A program made the translations under genes and the position numbers. Positions 40,867 to 50,329 of a DNA stretch of 64,000 nt are shown piece after piece. Under the pieces are notes generated by a model. That model was not told the origin of the DNA, searched no databases, and saw only the letters and a program-made list of their open reading frames with translations. The DNA is taken from positions 124,001 to 188,000 of the forward strand of contig NW_015961948.1 of the NCBI RefSeq assembly GCF_000497045.1, given 5' to 3'. Each line of letters starts with the position of its first letter. The first letter of the stretch is position 1. Origin of the DNA: Kalmanozyma brasiliensis GHG001. Its lineage: Eukaryota; Basidiomycota; Ustilaginomycetes; Ustilaginales.

Positions 40867-42822
40867 ATGTCACTGTCGAACATCGCCGTCGAGGTGCCTC
40901 GCCCGGTCAAGCGTCAACGTCGGTCCAGTAGCCGTCTCGACAGCCGCGCCTCCACATCCACATCGGGCAGCAGAGACACGCCGGCAACCTCGCGCTCGCC
41001 CACCCCCACCACCCCCTCGCGTCTGGATCGCTTCCTCACATGGTGTGAATCGCAGGATATCCACATCGAGCCCTGCCTGGATCTTCGCTTCACCGGCGAT
41101 GCGCTGAGCTGGAGCATCGCCGTTCACGCGCGGACCGCCATCGACAACGATACCGTGGTAGCAACAATTCCCAAGACCGCCGTTCTCTCCCGCAAGACCT
41201 CGGCCCTTTCGTCGGTGCTCAAAGGCAAATGGCTGAGCGAGTCGCACGAGACGGTAGGGTTGGAGCTGGCGCTCTGTCTGCTGTACGAGCGGTGTCTTGG
41301 CACCAAGTCGCAATTCGAGCCGTTCATCGGGATCCTTCCGCGGCTGTCGGTGCCTCTGCCTTTTCTGCGTGACGAGTCACCGGACTCACCTTGGAGGTGG
41401 CTAGCCGGCACCGAGGCAGACCGTATCGATCGCCGAGCTGCTCTCTCCTACCACCGCTCATTCTCCTCCCATTGGCCGTACGATCACGACTACGGCATGT
41501 GTAAGCAGAAAACGCTCGACTACTTCCACAATGTCGGCATCCCAGTGCTCGCACGGAGCAAGCTCTTCGACCGCACCCAAAAGCAGCACCTTGACGGCCT
41601 GGAGGGCGCGTTCTTGACAGCATACACGCACGTCAGCTCGAGAGACTTCATCGTGGATACCTATCACGGGGTTGGGCTGGTGCCCGTGGCGGATCTGTGG
41701 AATCATGCCGAAGTGCATACGGTGCAGTTTGAGTCGGATCAGGACGTGTGCGAGGTGTGCGGCGTGGCGCTGCTGACGGGGCATGATGAAGAGGCATGTC
41801 GGCTTGGCATGCCCGCTGACGCCGACGAGACGGAAGAGCGCGAGGAAGAAGGTGACGAGACGGATGGAAACGAGGCGGAGCTTGCTGGAGATGAACTCGA
41901 GGAAACAAGTTCTCGCAAAGACTCGGACGTCGAGCCATCAACGGATCCCGCCGAAGGGGTCGACGGCGACGACATCGAACACAACGACACGCTCGACATG
42001 CGCACATTAACGTCTCACGCTCCAGGCGACGAGATGTACAACACCTACGGTGCGCTCACCAACGCCCTCATGCTGACACGCTACGGCTTTTGTCTGGACA
42101 CCGAGACGGATGTAGAGCGATTCACGCTCGATCTCAGCTTCGCTGATGAGCGGAAGGCTTTCTTGGAAGCGTTCATCAATTCTCCGTCTGCATTCAAGAA
42201 AGTCGGTGCGGTGTCAGCAGCACTGAAGAGGGTCCTTGCTTTCGTCGCCGCGAAATATCCGAAAGAGGACGAGGCGGAAGAGGAGGAAGAGGAGAACCAG
42301 GAGGATATCGATCCCGAAGCTCGACAAGAGAGCGTGGCAATCGACGCACTGTATCGCCTGGACGAGCTGATACCCTCCCCACCCCCCGACTGGCTCGCAA
42401 CCGCCTTCTGCCCGCTCTTTCGCCACAATCCAGCGCTCAACGAGGAGCTGGACGAAGACCTGGTGGACCGGGACCACGTCCATCCGCTGTTCGCCTCGTC
42501 CACCGGTCAAATCAGTCGCCCGCTCTTGCTGCTCACTCTTCTCATCCACAGCGCTCATGCGTCCGCGGAGGGGAAGGTGTCCCCGAAACCGACGGACTGG
42601 AAGCTGCGATCGAAGCTGATGCAGCAGGCGCTCCAAACGCTGCATGCGTTTTGGACCGCTCGTCTGGCCCGACTTGACATTACGCAGAGGGTGGAGGATG
42701 CCCTGCAGCGATTGAGCGAACCGGCGGTGGAGTACATCGAAAAGGCGTGCATCCAGCATGCCTATCAGGAGCACGTCGCTGTCAAGGGGGCAGTCGCCCT
42801 TCTGGAAGATCTCATCTCATGA
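40867..42822 (+). CDS. SET-domain lysine methyltransferase (Rkm/SETD6-type)
   Basis: The product has 651 aa. After a Ser/Thr/Arg-rich start (1-55), the split SET domain begins at SRLDRFLTWCESQDI with the usual substitution GDALSWSIAVHARTAI, and continues with VVATIPKTAVLSR. An insertion (iSET) contains WPYDHDYGMCKQKTLDYF. The SET core ends with TYHGVGLVPVADLWNHA, where N279-H280 is the conserved AdoMet-binding NH. A following short CEVCG could bind metal. An acidic stretch (about 315-370 and 470-490) and a Rubisco-LSMT-type substrate-binding C-terminal helical domain follow. This class methylates non-histone proteins, in yeast mostly ribosomal proteins (Rkm1-4); the S. pombe relative is set10. 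Exact target is unknown. It converges with UBR1 across only 127 bp. Confidence 0.82.
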   Translation: MSLSNIAVEVPRPVKRQRRSSSRLDSRASTSTSGSRDTPATSRSPTPTTPSRLDRFLTWCESQDIHIEPCLDLRFTGDALSWSIAVHARTAIDNDTVVATIPKTAVLSRKTSALSSVLKGKWLSESHETVGLELALCLLYERCLGTKSQFEPFIGILPRLSVPLPFLRDESPDSPWRWLAGTEADRIDRRAALSYHRSFSSHWPYDHDYGMCKQKTLDYFHNVGIPVLARSKLFDRTQKQHLDGLEGAFLTAYTHVSSRDFIVDTYHGVGLVPVADLWNHAEVHTVQFESDQDVCEVCGVALLTGHDEEACRLGMPADADETEEREEEGDETDGNEAELAGDELEETSSRKDSDVEPSTDPAEGVDGDDIEHNDTLDMRTLTSHAPGDEMYNTYGALTNALMLTRYGFCLDTETDVERFTLDLSFADERKAFLEAFINSPSAFKKVGAVSAALKRVLAFVAAKYPKEDEAEEEEEENQEDIDPEARQESVAIDALYRLDELIPSPPPDWLATAFCPLFRHNPALNEELDEDLVDRDHVHPLFASSTGQISRPLLLLTLLIHSAHASAEGKVSPKPTDWKLRSKLMQQALQTLHAFWTARLARLDITQRVEDALQRLSEPAVEYIEKACIQHAYQEHVAVKGAVALLEDLIS

Positions 42823-42949
42823 CGTGGCTCAGTCGCAAATGCAATTGCACACACTCGACCATACGCGTCATGTCGTCTCGTCTGAGAACGGCAATTGATT
42901 GCTGAGATGTGCAGGACATCAAGCCCCTCTGTGAGCCCAGGTATCGAGC

Positions 42950-45900
42950 CTAGAACGTCTGCCACCCGCCCTGATCCATGCTACTCTCGGTCTTCCTAGC
43001 GACCAGACTTGCGACGCCGTGCGTCCAGATCTGCTTCCTCAACTCGTCGTACCGCTGCTGATGCAGCTTCTGCGGTCGACCCTTCCTCAGGCCCACATCG
43101 ATCTCACCGTGACTGTCGAGGTACGGCGAGAGGAAATGGAACGTGCCGTTGCCCTGATACAGCAGGAGGACGAGGTTGGATTTGATCTTAAAGTAGGCGC
43201 CGATGGCACCGCCGCACGCGTCCATGTGCTGGTTGCACTCACCGCGCTCGCCGTCATCCTCGCTCTGGCAGCAGAAGGATTGCAGGCACACGACGTCGCC
43301 GCAGAGCAGGCAGAGCGCCGGTTCGGGCGGCACGTTGCCGCACTTCTTGCACGGCCGACGGCGCGTGTCTTGAAGCAGCGTCGCCAGGTCCGCGGGGAGC
43401 TTGGCGAGTTCGTAGATGTGCGGGTGCTCCAGCAGCAGAGTCGGGTGCGATTCGGCCGCCTGCAGGTACGACGAGGTGAGCGAGTGCTGGCCTCGACCAA
43501 GCGTACCACTAGCCAGGGCCGCGCTCGAGGACGCACTGCCAGCAGCTGCCGACGAAGGTCGATCGTGCAGAGTCGAGCTGATGACCGAGTTGCCGAGCGG
43601 GGTCGGCTGGATGGGCAAGGGACGGAACAAGGAGGCTAGCGGCGCATAGGCATGCTTGATCCAGCCTTCTACCAAGCTCGCCATGGGTGTCTGCTTCTCT
43701 GCGCGGATAGGCAGCGCAACCGACGGCAGCGGGATCTTCAGTTGCGCGAGAAGGCGGCGGTACTCGCCGGGCGATCCGTCTCCCATCTCCATCGCATCCG
43801 ACCCCGCAGCCGTCGATAGACCCAGCACTCGGCGCAGGATCGCAGCACGACGCAGGAAGGGCAGCGTGTAGCTGCAGATCATCTTGGCAAGCGTGTCATC
43901 GTCCAAATTGTCAAAGCCGAGCGTGATGTTGCCTCGGGCGTAGCCGACAAAGCCAATGATGTTGGCAACGGTCCATCGCACGTCAGGGAAGATCAGACGT
44001 GCTTCTTCGATGTCCTCCTTGCTGACTTGGCCTGCCTTCAGACCAGCACCCGGTCGAGGCGTCGACGAGGATCCAAAGTGGTTGCCCATGTGCCCATACA
44101 CCTGCGGCCAGATCGAGGGCTGCGCCAGACCAAAGACCGTCTGCACGAGGCAGATGTAGTACATGAGGGCCGTGCACTGCGTCAGAGCATCAGGCGCAAC
44201 GATGGCAGCTTCGATCAGGATGGTCATGGGATCGCGGAGCAGCAGCGGAGAGCGAACAGCATCGTCGCCGCCCCAGTGAGGCAGCAGCCGCTTCAGCAAT
44301 CCGCGACGGATGATGTCGGGACCTCTGGATCCCTCGTGGAAGGTCAAAGTCGACAGTCGAAGGCAGTGGATCAACGACCGCAACAGGTTGATCGTCGACT
44401 CGTTGAGCGCGTCCGCGACGGATCTCTGCTCCACCGGAACATTGCAGTCGGTGGAGGGAGATGGCGTCATTCCGCGTTGAGCGGCTTCGATCATCGCAAT
44501 CGTGTACGCGACCAGCTCTTCTGGAATGTACATCTTGCGCCCCTGCGGCGCCAGGATGGTGTGCTGCTGAAGCTTCTCCCTGGCCGGTTTGGCGGCGTGC
44601 GACATGGGCTTGAGCACATTCATGAATCGGTCGATCATCTGCGCTGTCGACACATCAATGTTGGCCGTCTCAAGACGCGCTAGGAGCGAGCTCTGCAGGT
44701 AGTCGACAAAGAAGGGCATGAAAGCGCCGCTGCCGTGGTCGGTCTCCTGGTAATCGGCAACGTTGGTCTTGGACGAATGCTTGAGGATATCGATGTTGAT
44801 CTTGCGGATCCAATCTTGCAGCGGCGTCTCGTCCGACGCCACCGAGTCGAAGGGCGCAAAGGCACCACCTGCCAAGTCGGCGGCAACATCCGCCACGGGC
44901 AAAATCACATTGCCGAGACTCTTGCAGAGAGGGCAGATAAACTCGGAGCGATGCAAGTCTTCGGGATGGTTGCGAGCGATCTGTTGCGTGTGACGCTGCT
45001 CGACGCTTCGGCAGTACGTCTCAAAGCAGTGCAGATGCATGTGGTGACCGCACGTCGAGGCATAGAAGCCGAAGCGGTGGTCTTCTTGCGGGAAGCTGCC
45101 GTAGGCGGGACCCGGCCTTGCTTTCGAGCTCTGAGGCAGACCCGCTCGGCCCATCGGAGCTATGCCCTGAATGCGCTTGCCCTCGCTGCTGCTGCGGTCC
45201 ATCGTAAGCGGCGCCTCCAGAGCCTGTTGCAAGCTGGGCGCATCCTGCTTTGGCGTCATGCGCATCATCCTGCTGGGCTGGATGTGAGCCAGGCTGCCGA
45301 ATGCCTTGTCGGCGCCCAGATTCTCCTGACACAGGATGCAGCTACCCCAGCTCTTCTTGGGCGCTTTGGCTTCGGCACCGACGGCCGAAATGGCAGCATC
45401 GACTTCGCCCTCGTCGTCGTCCTCGTCCTCATCGTCGTCCGCACCGAGCTGATCCAACAGGCTCTTTTGCTGCGCGGAGAATTTTTGCATGATGGCGGCC
45501 TGACGTGCTTTGGCCGCGGCGCGTCGAGCTTCTTCGGCGCTCTTGTGCTTGGAAGCGCCGCTTGCTGATGTCCCATCTGCAGGGACGGCTCCACGACCTG
45601 TAGCCGCGAAATGCGCCTGGACGAGGCGGCGTGCCTCTTCAGAGTGCGAGGCGAGCTTCTCCAGACACCACGTGATCTTGCTCTTGAACGGCTTGAACTT
45701 GTCCATGAGCTCGACCATGCACAACGTCTCGACTAGCGTTGCCGCGGAAGATGGATTGCTTGGCGTCGCTTCAACTTCCTCGTCGGGGCTCTCGAGTTTG
45801 GTTACTTGGAGGGTAGCTGCTTTGAAAGCAAAGACATCCGCGGCGTCGACCAAGCCAATCATGATGATCTGCAAAGCGGCGTCCACGAGCATGTCGGGTG

Positions 45901-48900
45901 CGTACGCGAAGAGGACTCGCGTGTTGTCCAAAGCCTTGAAAAGAAGCGACACGAGCACGTCGTTGGAGAGCACGTCGAGCAAGCGACCAAAGAGCGTGCC
46001 ACGCAGCTGGTGCAAGGACGAAGTCGGGACCAAGGGTGGCAAGTCCTCGTCCTTGATCGCCGTGACAGCACGCCCGCTGCTTGCAGCCAGAGCTTTCTTC
46101 TGACGGAGACGAACCACCTCTTCCGCTTTCTCGCGCTGATTGCGCGTGTAGTGGAAGAAGAAGGGCTGAATCTCAGTATAGCATTCGTCCTTGAGCTCAA
46201 AGATGCCAAAGTCGTGCGTGCCATCCGGGGCCCGGAAGGTGGACACCTGCGACAGGATGCGCTCAAAGGCGGCGTGATCGGTGAACTTTTCGGGGATGTT
46301 CTTGGTCACGTCGGTAAAGGTACCTTGACCCAGCGCGAGGAAGTGGATGATCTCGCGTCGGATCTGCGCCTCGATCGGCCAAGCACACATCGATGACAGC
46401 TCCGAAAGGCACGTCGTGATGAGGAAGAGGAACTCCTCTGCAAGGAACACCCCTTGCACGGCATCGTAGGGCTTGTCGTCCGTTGAGTCCGTCTGGTTGA
46501 ACCACGGCAGAAGGCGGAAGCGATCCAGCAGGGTGAGCAGGAAGCGATCCGTGTCGAGCAGAGTGAAGCCGGCCTGGAGGAGCAGCAGGTCTTGGTCGTA
46601 CATGATGCCACGCATCGAATTATCGCGGTAGTGATGCGCTTGAGATCGGATCACAAAGCCGTTGCGCACCCACATGTTGCAGCGAATCTGCGCGAGCTTG
46701 ACGCAGACGCGCAGTGGATAGTCGAGGGCAACGAGCAGGCTCTTTTCGTCGATACTGGACTGCAGCAGCTCGTCGAGACGCTCGCGGCCGCCGGACCATC
46801 GTTGCAAGGCCTCGTGTCCGACGACGGGAATCTGCCGGATCAGCTCAGCTAGAAGCCAATGCATGGGATGGTGAAAGCTGACGGGCTGCGAGTCGACCGC
46901 AAAGGAAATCACCGGCAGCGACCTGGTGCCTACCTCGGTTCCCACGATATAGCGAGCGTCGTGGAAGGTGGTGACCGGGAACGAGTCCGGATCCACGCTC
47001 GACAGCTTCTCGCTGCTCCAGTTGATGGCTTGAACCGTGCCGACGATGGCCTCGACGAGCTGTGCTGGCGCAGCATGAGCGAACGCCTCTCCGAACATCT
47101 TGGCCGCCTTGCCGAGGTGCGAGCTGATATGGAAGACGGGGATCCACATCTCGCTCTCGAACTCGACGTGCGCCGAGACAGCACGCTTGGACGGATGAAT
47201 CGCCTGGAAGAGGGAAAGGCACTTGAGGAAATAGTCCGTGTGACCGTGTCCTCCCTTTGCGATGAGCTTCTGCACGCCCTCGGACGCCAGAAGGTAGCGA
47301 ATGTCGTAGAAGATGTGGTAGCTGCGAGATTGGCGGAGGAACATGAGATGAACGTTGGCCTGACTCTGCGGGGGCGTCGGAGGTGGCAGAACGAGATCGA
47401 TCTTCTCGTTGACAAGCGAGCCTGCGAAGATAGACTGGAGCAGCAACAGCAGCTTGGACAAGAAATTGACCTTCTCGACAAGCATCGTCGCAATCGAGGG
47501 CACGCTGAAGAGCTGGACGGTCAAGAAGCAGATGGAATACTCCTGCTCGCGGTCCCTGAGCATGAACGTCTCGACGAGCTTGGGATAGATCCTGGCAAAG
47601 CGCAGCGAGATCTCCTTCTTGATCTCTCTGCGTGCGATGAGCGACATGAGGAGTGCCTTAATGTCGATCCTTGCTGACTTCCACAGCTTGCAGTCCATCA
47701 GAAGCAAACCCTCGTAGTTGGTGAGGTGACGAGGATCGAAAAAGTCGGGGCTCATCGAGCCTGTCTCGATGGGCTTGAGGGGCTGATACGGAGCAAACAG
47801 GCTGCGCGCCACAATGTGCTTGAAAGCGGCGGCGTCCGGCTTGAGAGGCTGTCCGAGCCACGAACTCAGCGGTATAGACGACAGCGTGGATGCGGTGTCC
47901 TGCGAGGAGGACGACGAGGGCAGATAGAGGTTGCAGTTGGACAGATCCATAAGGAAGTCGAGGACAACCTGGCTGACCTCCTCTGCAAAGACGTCAAACG
48001 CGGGGCGGATCGTCACGGCGAGGTCGATGGAATGCAGGACGCGCGCAATCTGGTAGAGGCGACGCAGATCGGATCCCACCTCGATGATGTCTCTGCCGTG
48101 CTTGTCGACACGCTCCGCTACTCCCTTTGCATCGTGCTCGGAGCTTCCCGTGGCGTCAGTGACAATGTCGATGACCTGGCTGAAGCTGTGCTTCTCGTCG
48201 TTCCACAACAGGACAGCAAATTGTCGCTTGGCGTCGGCAGCGTCGAGGTTGGCTCCTGCCTTGCCTCCGTCTAAGCTGGACTTTGCGGGTGAAATAGATG
48301 CATAAAGCGAAGCATTGCTGGGTCGTCGCTCCAAGGTCCTGTGGAGCCAGCCACGGGTTTGTTCGGCATCAAGGTATTTGCTCTCTGAGCTCGAGCGACT
48401 GCCGGTGCGGGCACGCGAGCCCCAGGCGGTGCGGTCTGCGTCAAAGTCATCGTCGCCTCCCTCCTCGTCGATGCTGTCTCCGACCAGGTTCTCGACTTCG
48501 ACGGCGCTCATCTCCTCGTCACTGTCGCTGTCGCGCGGACCTGAAGTGCTGCTTTTGCGCTTGGACGGGGTACGGCTGTTATGCGATACGAGCCCGTCCT
48601 CGAGACTGGGCAGAAGCGATATGATGTCTGGGGTATGCAAGGACGAGACCACTTCGGAATCGGGGGCATGATCGAAGACGGTGACGATGAGCGTGACCAG
48701 CTCTGCGACCATGTCGAGCAGCGGATCACGCAGCTGACCGGGTAGCGCCGCCAATTCCTGGTCGATCTCTTGCAGGCCATCGATGTCTTCTGAGCCGCCT
48801 GGAGGTCGGTCGTGCTGATCTGCGGAGGATACGGCCTGCGATCGCCCTTGCGACTCGCCTTCGAGGTCCATCGCGTTGGTGGCTGCCGCAGACGATTCCG

Positions 48901-49540
48901 AGTGATATCGACAACAGACGTCCTGCTTCCACGCTTCCGGATCACCGCAGTCGCAGCATCCTCCGCTGGAAGACGAAACGCTAAAGACGACATCGTGCCC
49001 TTCCGTGGCGTGAATCGACGCTTGGAAGCAGGGAGCACATTGGACACATGTATCGTCCAGCCCGCAGTCTCTACAGCGGTAGATGGCCTCACCTTTCTGA
49101 AACAGATGGCCGCATGGCATGCCTCGACGAGCTTCAGAGTACTCTGGACCTAGAAGATCGGGATCCTCGGCATCGTCATAGGCGCTCGAGCTGGACCATG
49201 GCGATTGTGCTCGCTGTGCTTGCTTGCCCTTCTTGCGAGCCAGAGCGATCTCGCGCGTCTCTTCGATCTGAGCACGGGACAGGTTCCAGCCGTACGTTGA
49301 GAGGAGGGCAAGGGCTTCTGAGACGCTGGTGCCAGGATCGCAGGGAACAAGAACGGCTGGAGTTGGTACGCTCTCGAGGAGATGACGGAAGAGGTTCTTG
49401 TGCAGGGTGGATCTGATCTCTGGTGTGACGAGATATGAGGATGGTGCTGACTGATCTGGCAGCGGAACTAGACGTGACAGAAGATCGCAGACGCCGATCT
49501 TGGCCGACCTGACACTTCGCGAGTTAGGATCTCGCCTCAT
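42950..49540 (-). CDS. UBR1: N-recognin E3 ubiquitin ligase UBR1
   Basis: The product has 2196 aa with no intron. The UBR box at about 141-213 (CGHLFQKGEAIYRCRDCG ... CDCGDPEAWK ... CCRYH) binds type 1 basic N-termini. A ClpS-like domain at about 435-490 (FAVLLWNDEKHSF) binds bulky type 2 N-termini. A long helical scaffold follows. The RING-H2 is split: CILCQENLG near 1395 is separated by a roughly 95-residue insertion from TCGHHMHLHCFETYC and CPLCKSLG near 1535. The C-terminal UBLC zinc domain begins CKKCGNVPPEPALCLLC near 2070 and ends YDELRKQIW. This is the full set of the yeast UBR1 type; it ubiquitinates N-degron substrates with Rad6. Acidic linkers lie near 325-375 and 1380. ATG 49540 fits: a TGA lies in frame 21 nt upstream. 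Yeast Ubr1 is 1950 aa, so this one is modestly longer. Confidence 0.95.
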   Translation of the reverse strand: MRRDPNSRSVRSAKIGVCDLLSRLVPLPDQSAPSSYLVTPEIRSTLHKNLFRHLLESVPTPAVLVPCDPGTSVSEALALLSTYGWNLSRAQIEETREIALARKKGKQAQRAQSPWSSSSAYDDAEDPDLLGPEYSEARRGMPCGHLFQKGEAIYRCRDCGLDDTCVQCAPCFQASIHATEGHDVVFSVSSSSGGCCDCGDPEAWKQDVCCRYHSESSAAATNAMDLEGESQGRSQAVSSADQHDRPPGGSEDIDGLQEIDQELAALPGQLRDPLLDMVAELVTLIVTVFDHAPDSEVVSSLHTPDIISLLPSLEDGLVSHNSRTPSKRKSSTSGPRDSDSDEEMSAVEVENLVGDSIDEEGGDDDFDADRTAWGSRARTGSRSSSESKYLDAEQTRGWLHRTLERRPSNASLYASISPAKSSLDGGKAGANLDAADAKRQFAVLLWNDEKHSFSQVIDIVTDATGSSEHDAKGVAERVDKHGRDIIEVGSDLRRLYQIARVLHSIDLAVTIRPAFDVFAEEVSQVVLDFLMDLSNCNLYLPSSSSSQDTASTLSSIPLSSWLGQPLKPDAAAFKHIVARSLFAPYQPLKPIETGSMSPDFFDPRHLTNYEGLLLMDCKLWKSARIDIKALLMSLIARREIKKEISLRFARIYPKLVETFMLRDREQEYSICFLTVQLFSVPSIATMLVEKVNFLSKLLLLLQSIFAGSLVNEKIDLVLPPPTPPQSQANVHLMFLRQSRSYHIFYDIRYLLASEGVQKLIAKGGHGHTDYFLKCLSLFQAIHPSKRAVSAHVEFESEMWIPVFHISSHLGKAAKMFGEAFAHAAPAQLVEAIVGTVQAINWSSEKLSSVDPDSFPVTTFHDARYIVGTEVGTRSLPVISFAVDSQPVSFHHPMHWLLAELIRQIPVVGHEALQRWSGGRERLDELLQSSIDEKSLLVALDYPLRVCVKLAQIRCNMWVRNGFVIRSQAHHYRDNSMRGIMYDQDLLLLQAGFTLLDTDRFLLTLLDRFRLLPWFNQTDSTDDKPYDAVQGVFLAEEFLFLITTCLSELSSMCAWPIEAQIRREIIHFLALGQGTFTDVTKNIPEKFTDHAAFERILSQVSTFRAPDGTHDFGIFELKDECYTEIQPFFFHYTRNQREKAEEVVRLRQKKALAASSGRAVTAIKDEDLPPLVPTSSLHQLRGTLFGRLLDVLSNDVLVSLLFKALDNTRVLFAYAPDMLVDAALQIIMIGLVDAADVFAFKAATLQVTKLESPDEEVEATPSNPSSAATLVETLCMVELMDKFKPFKSKITWCLEKLASHSEEARRLVQAHFAATGRGAVPADGTSASGASKHKSAEEARRAAAKARQAAIMQKFSAQQKSLLDQLGADDDEDEDDDEGEVDAAISAVGAEAKAPKKSWGSCILCQENLGADKAFGSLAHIQPSRMMRMTPKQDAPSLQQALEAPLTMDRSSSEGKRIQGIAPMGRAGLPQSSKARPGPAYGSFPQEDHRFGFYASTCGHHMHLHCFETYCRSVEQRHTQQIARNHPEDLHRSEFICPLCKSLGNVILPVADVAADLAGGAFAPFDSVASDETPLQDWIRKINIDILKHSSKTNVADYQETDHGSGAFMPFFVDYLQSSLLARLETANIDVSTAQMIDRFMNVLKPMSHAAKPAREKLQQHTILAPQGRKMYIPEELVAYTIAMIEAAQRGMTPSPSTDCNVPVEQRSVADALNESTINLLRSLIHCLRLSTLTFHEGSRGPDIIRRGLLKRLLPHWGGDDAVRSPLLLRDPMTILIEAAIVAPDALTQCTALMYYICLVQTVFGLAQPSIWPQVYGHMGNHFGSSSTPRPGAGLKAGQVSKEDIEEARLIFPDVRWTVANIIGFVGYARGNITLGFDNLDDDTLAKMICSYTLPFLRRAAILRRVLGLSTAAGSDAMEMGDGSPGEYRRLLAQLKIPLPSVALPIRAEKQTPMASLVEGWIKHAYAPLASLFRPLPIQPTPLGNSVISSTLHDRPSSAAAGSASSSAALASGTLGRGQHSLTSSYLQAAESHPTLLLEHPHIYELAKLPADLATLLQDTRRRPCKKCGNVPPEPALCLLCGDVVCLQSFCCQSEDDGERGECNQHMDACGGAIGAYFKIKSNLVLLLYQGNGTFHFLSPYLDSHGEIDVGLRKGRPQKLHQQRYDELRKQIWTHGVASLVARKTESSMDQGGWQTF

Positions 49541-50329
49541 CGTGTCGCTCTTTCGCCGTCACTAGCTGCTAAGTGAAGATCCTTGGTTGTATAGGTTGGT
49601 GAGCTTCACGCTGGAGGTCGGCTTGTCGGAGCTGGCGTCGATATGAGCCCAGACGTGGTCACTGAAGCTGCCAAGATGGGTCCAGTCGTAGGCTTGTTGA
49701 AGGGAGGCAACTGTGCAGATGTAGAGGTCGGGAGCGTTTCGTTCTTCGAAAGGACTGAGCAGGCGTGGCTGAGCTGGGCCTGAGCTTGGACGAATTCCTT
49801 GCCCTCGACTGCGATCCTATCTTGTCCGAAGAGAGACGGTGTTACAGCAGCAGGTCGGAAGGTAATGATGGGGTGAAGATGGAATGAAAGGTGGAGAAGA
49901 GGAAAGAAGCTGAGCCAAAAGAGAGTGCCGCTCTCTGGCGCTTTCAATTTTGATTGCCGCTCGAGCCTCCTCCAAAGTCGGTGGCTCGCAAACCCTTTTT
50001 TGACCGAAAATCACGGAAGCAGCCTGCATGCTGTCTGCAGCACCCGACTCTCGGCACCAGGCGGTCAAGGCCGAGCCATTCAACACAGAGACAGGCAGAA
50101 AGCATTCCGCTCGAAGCATCACCATGCGTCATTCTCGAGAAGCGTCATCATCAGCAGCCACTTTACCGATCGCTCACTTTCTCTATCTTTCGAAATCCAG
50201 CCTGCGACAGGCAAGGCAGGAGAAAGGAGACAGGAATGCTGTATTGAAGTGAAATGGCGACGATGATTTGAGGCCGGGTATAGAATGCAATGAGGATAGA
50301 GCGCGGTATCTAGTGTATGCTGTGGAAAT
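49541..50329. other. Intergenic 0.8 kb with a coding-like minus-strand tract
   Basis: The region lies between UBR1 and the APC permease gene (both leftward). One minus-strand frame from about 49835 to 49566 looks like the end of a protein (see findings), but no start or splice join could be fixed. The rest is non-coding. Confidence 0.45.

Noticed and set aside
46859..47677. 272-codon plus-strand frame inside UBR1
   Set aside because: Antisense shadow of the UBR1 scaffold, rich in Asp/Glu/Arg as expected from reverse reading of C-ending codons; no domain.
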